From an uncultured Eubacterium sp. (GTDB taxonomy: Bacteria > Bacillota > Clostridia > Lachnospirales > Lachnospiraceae), in the NCBI GenBank assembly GCA_902475415.1, contig CABRZK010000157.1, forward strand, positions 1 to 6,104: a stretch of DNA of 6,104 bases, written 5' to 3'. Positions within the stretch are counted from its first letter, which is position 1. Every line of letters begins with the position of its first letter. A program made the position numbers and the translations under genes. Below the pieces are notes generated by a model, which saw only the letters and a program-made list of their open reading frames with translations, was not told the DNA's origin and made no database searches. This document shows, piece after piece, positions 5,817 to 6,104 of the stretch.

Positions 5817-6104
5817 TTCTTCTCCTCACCTGCCAGTAAAACAATAAGGCAATCCCACCCATCCACAGACTGATGAATATTGCATATCCCCAATAAGAAA
5901 CTCCAAACGCATACTGAAATGAATGATCATAAAATAAATGATTTGATGGAAAAAGGAACTCCACCAGCCGCACCTTAAGTGGTACAGGCAGTCCACCAGA
6001 TTCGTAACGTTCATATACGACTCCTACATAACCGGATGCCATTTTTTTACTGAAATATTCCAGCAATACCAGACTGCTGATCGAAAAAAAACTTTCTTCC
6101 CACA
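5809..6104 (-). CDS. Partial membrane protein, C-terminal part, probable partner permease
   Basis: Only the last 97 codons are present. The frame is open to the right edge with no stop, and the gene continues beyond 6104. A TTG at 6064-6066 could be read as a start but is more likely an internal Leu, because the upstream codons (WEESFFSISSL) form a sensible continuation and no ribosome binding site is present. The fragment has a moderately hydrophobic beginning, a polar extracytoplasmic region with SGGLPVPLKVRLVEF, and a final transmembrane helix (about the last 30 residues) ending in QVRRRNA, with positive residues facing the cytoplasm. Its stop overlaps the start of the next membrane gene by 8 nt, so the two are translated together. 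By context and size of the pair it is likely another ABC-2-like permease subunit, but the fragment alone does not prove this. Confidence 0.8.
   Translation of the reverse strand, partial: WEESFFSISSLVLLEYFSKKMASGYVGVVYERYESGGLPVPLKVRLVEFLFPSNHLFYDHSFQYAFGVSYWGYAIFISLWMGGIALLFYWQVRRRNA

Overview
The window looks like chromosomal DNA from a gut-type Firmicute, most likely a Lachnospiraceae member (Blautia, Dorea or Ruminococcus-like). This rests on moderate GC content, GGAGG-type ribosome binding sites, sigma-A-type promoters with extended -10 elements, and the style of the proteins. The species cannot be fixed from the sequence alone. No RNA gene, CRISPR array, insertion sequence or phage gene was seen.

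Layout. (1) Positions 1-339, minus strand: the N-terminal part of a HAD-superfamily phosphatase/phosphomutase that runs off the left edge. (2) 450-1790, minus: a complete NCS2-family nucleobase permease, probably for xanthine or another oxidised purine. (3) 1791-2003: a compact divergent control region. It holds two well-formed back-to-back promoters, each with a 17-bp spacer and an extended TATGAT -10, and a short palindrome between the two -35 boxes. (4) 2004-4873, plus: three closely spaced genes, namely two different alpha/beta-hydrolase 'putative esterase' proteins and an ATP-grasp ligase. A strong stem-loop terminator at 4881-4910 ends the unit. (5) 4962 to the right edge, minus: two overlapping membrane-protein genes resembling the permease half of an ABC-2 exporter. 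The second is cut by the window end.

How the genes may work together. The esterase-esterase-ATP-grasp unit is the most interesting part. An ATP-grasp enzyme joins a carboxylate to an amine, thiol or similar nucleophile using ATP. Two cytoplasmic serine hydrolases could then hydrolyse, transfer or proofread the acyl product. The sequence does not reveal the substrate, and I do not recognise a characterised pathway with exactly this composition. The permease shares the divergent control region with this unit, so the two could be co-regulated, but nothing links purines to the ligase chemistry directly. The HAD gene probably lies in the same transcript as the permease. The membrane pair at the right end is convergent with the ligase unit and is probably a separate operon.
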